Assembly: GCA_034387635.1 (NCBI GenBank)
Contig: JAOANU010000001.1
Span: 1,116,001 to 1,180,000, forward strand
Reading direction: 5' to 3'
Source of the DNA: Rhodosporidiobolus odoratus
Lineage: Eukaryota > Basidiomycota > Microbotryomycetes > Sporidiobolales > Sporidiobolaceae
DNA: 64,000 bases
The notes under the pieces are model-generated. The model saw nothing but the letters and a program-made list of their open reading frames with translations, searched no databases and had not been told where the DNA came from. Made by a program: the position numbers and the translations under genes. This document shows positions 63,957 to 64,000 of the stretch, piece by piece; position 1 is the stretch's first letter; every line of letters begins with the position of its first letter.

Positions 63957-64000
63957 ATGAAGACCACCTCTGCCCTCGCCCTCCTCGCGTCCCTTCCCCT
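63957..64000 (+). CDS. Start of a gene coding a probable secreted or membrane protein (truncated by window edge)
   Basis: ATG at 63957-63959 in an AACACG context opens MKTTSALALLASLPL, typical of a signal peptide start. A CT-rich leader ends in a CACACC/CAAC-rich run just before it, like leaders of other genes here. Only 14 codons are visible, so identity is unknown. Confidence 0.5.
   Translation, partial: MKTTSALALLASLP

Noticed and set aside
1..64000. CRISPR arrays, rRNA or prokaryotic operons
   Set aside because: Only short microsatellites are seen; gene structure is eukaryotic throughout.

Overview
The window is nuclear DNA from a GC-rich basidiomycete, most likely a red yeast of Pucciniomycotina (Rhodotorula/Rhodosporidium-like). 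This rests on dense protein genes cut by many 50-80 nt introns, a strong preference for GTGCGY/GTACGY donors, short intergenic gaps, and typical fungal families (DUF1399 glycine-rich proteins, BMT6-type methyltransferase, Sed5, Atg5, Snf4, GMC oxidoreductase). The genus is an inference. No rRNA, tRNA or CRISPR array was recognised by eye.

Layout, left to right. 1-352 is the 3' end of a + strand gene of unknown function. 735-9260 is a minus-strand TPR/SET-domain methyltransferase gene split by a 5.66 kb non-LTR retrotransposon (893-6548). The retrotransposon has two ORFs, a 15-nt poly(A) tail and a perfect 8-bp target-site duplication. Conceptual removal of the element with one duplication copy puts the host gene back in frame. 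9.8-12.3 kb holds a divergent pair: a DUF952 membrane-anchored protein (-) and a BMT6-like rRNA methyltransferase (+). 12.9-15.6 kb is a secreted GMC oxidoreductase (-). 16.4-18.4 kb is syntaxin SED5 (-). 19.1-21.9 kb is a DUF1399/GRDP protein (+). 22.4-26.5 kb is a TBC-domain Rab-GAP (-). 26.8-28.4 kb is a low-complexity putative nuclear protein (+). 29.0-33.5 kb is a CLC chloride channel/antiporter with CBS domains (+).

The right half continues with a secreted fungal protein of unknown function (33.9-37.0, -), a single-pass membrane protein (37.5-38.7, -), ATG5 (38.9-40.6, -), EMC2 (41.1-42.4, +), cytosolic leucyl-tRNA synthetase (42.5-46.4, -), SNF4/AMPK gamma (47.3-49.8, -), a 2-oxoglutarate/Fe(II) dioxygenase (50.5-52.4, +), two conserved proteins of unknown function (52.5-54.3 and 54.7-55.9, -), a secreted histidine-phosphatase-fold protein (56.5-57.6, -), a UVRAG/Vps38 homologue (57.9-61.9, +), lipoyl(octanoyl) transferase (62.3-63.3, -) and the start of a secreted protein gene at the right edge (63957-64000, +).

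This is ordinary housekeeping chromosome. Several genes serve endomembrane traffic and autophagy (SED5, TBC-GAP, CLC, ATG5, UVRAG, EMC2), but they are not arranged as a cluster. The most distinctive signal is the young-looking retrotransposon inside the SET gene. Exon boundaries were read by eye from GT-AG signals and frame continuity; gene ends are more reliable than internal splice sites.
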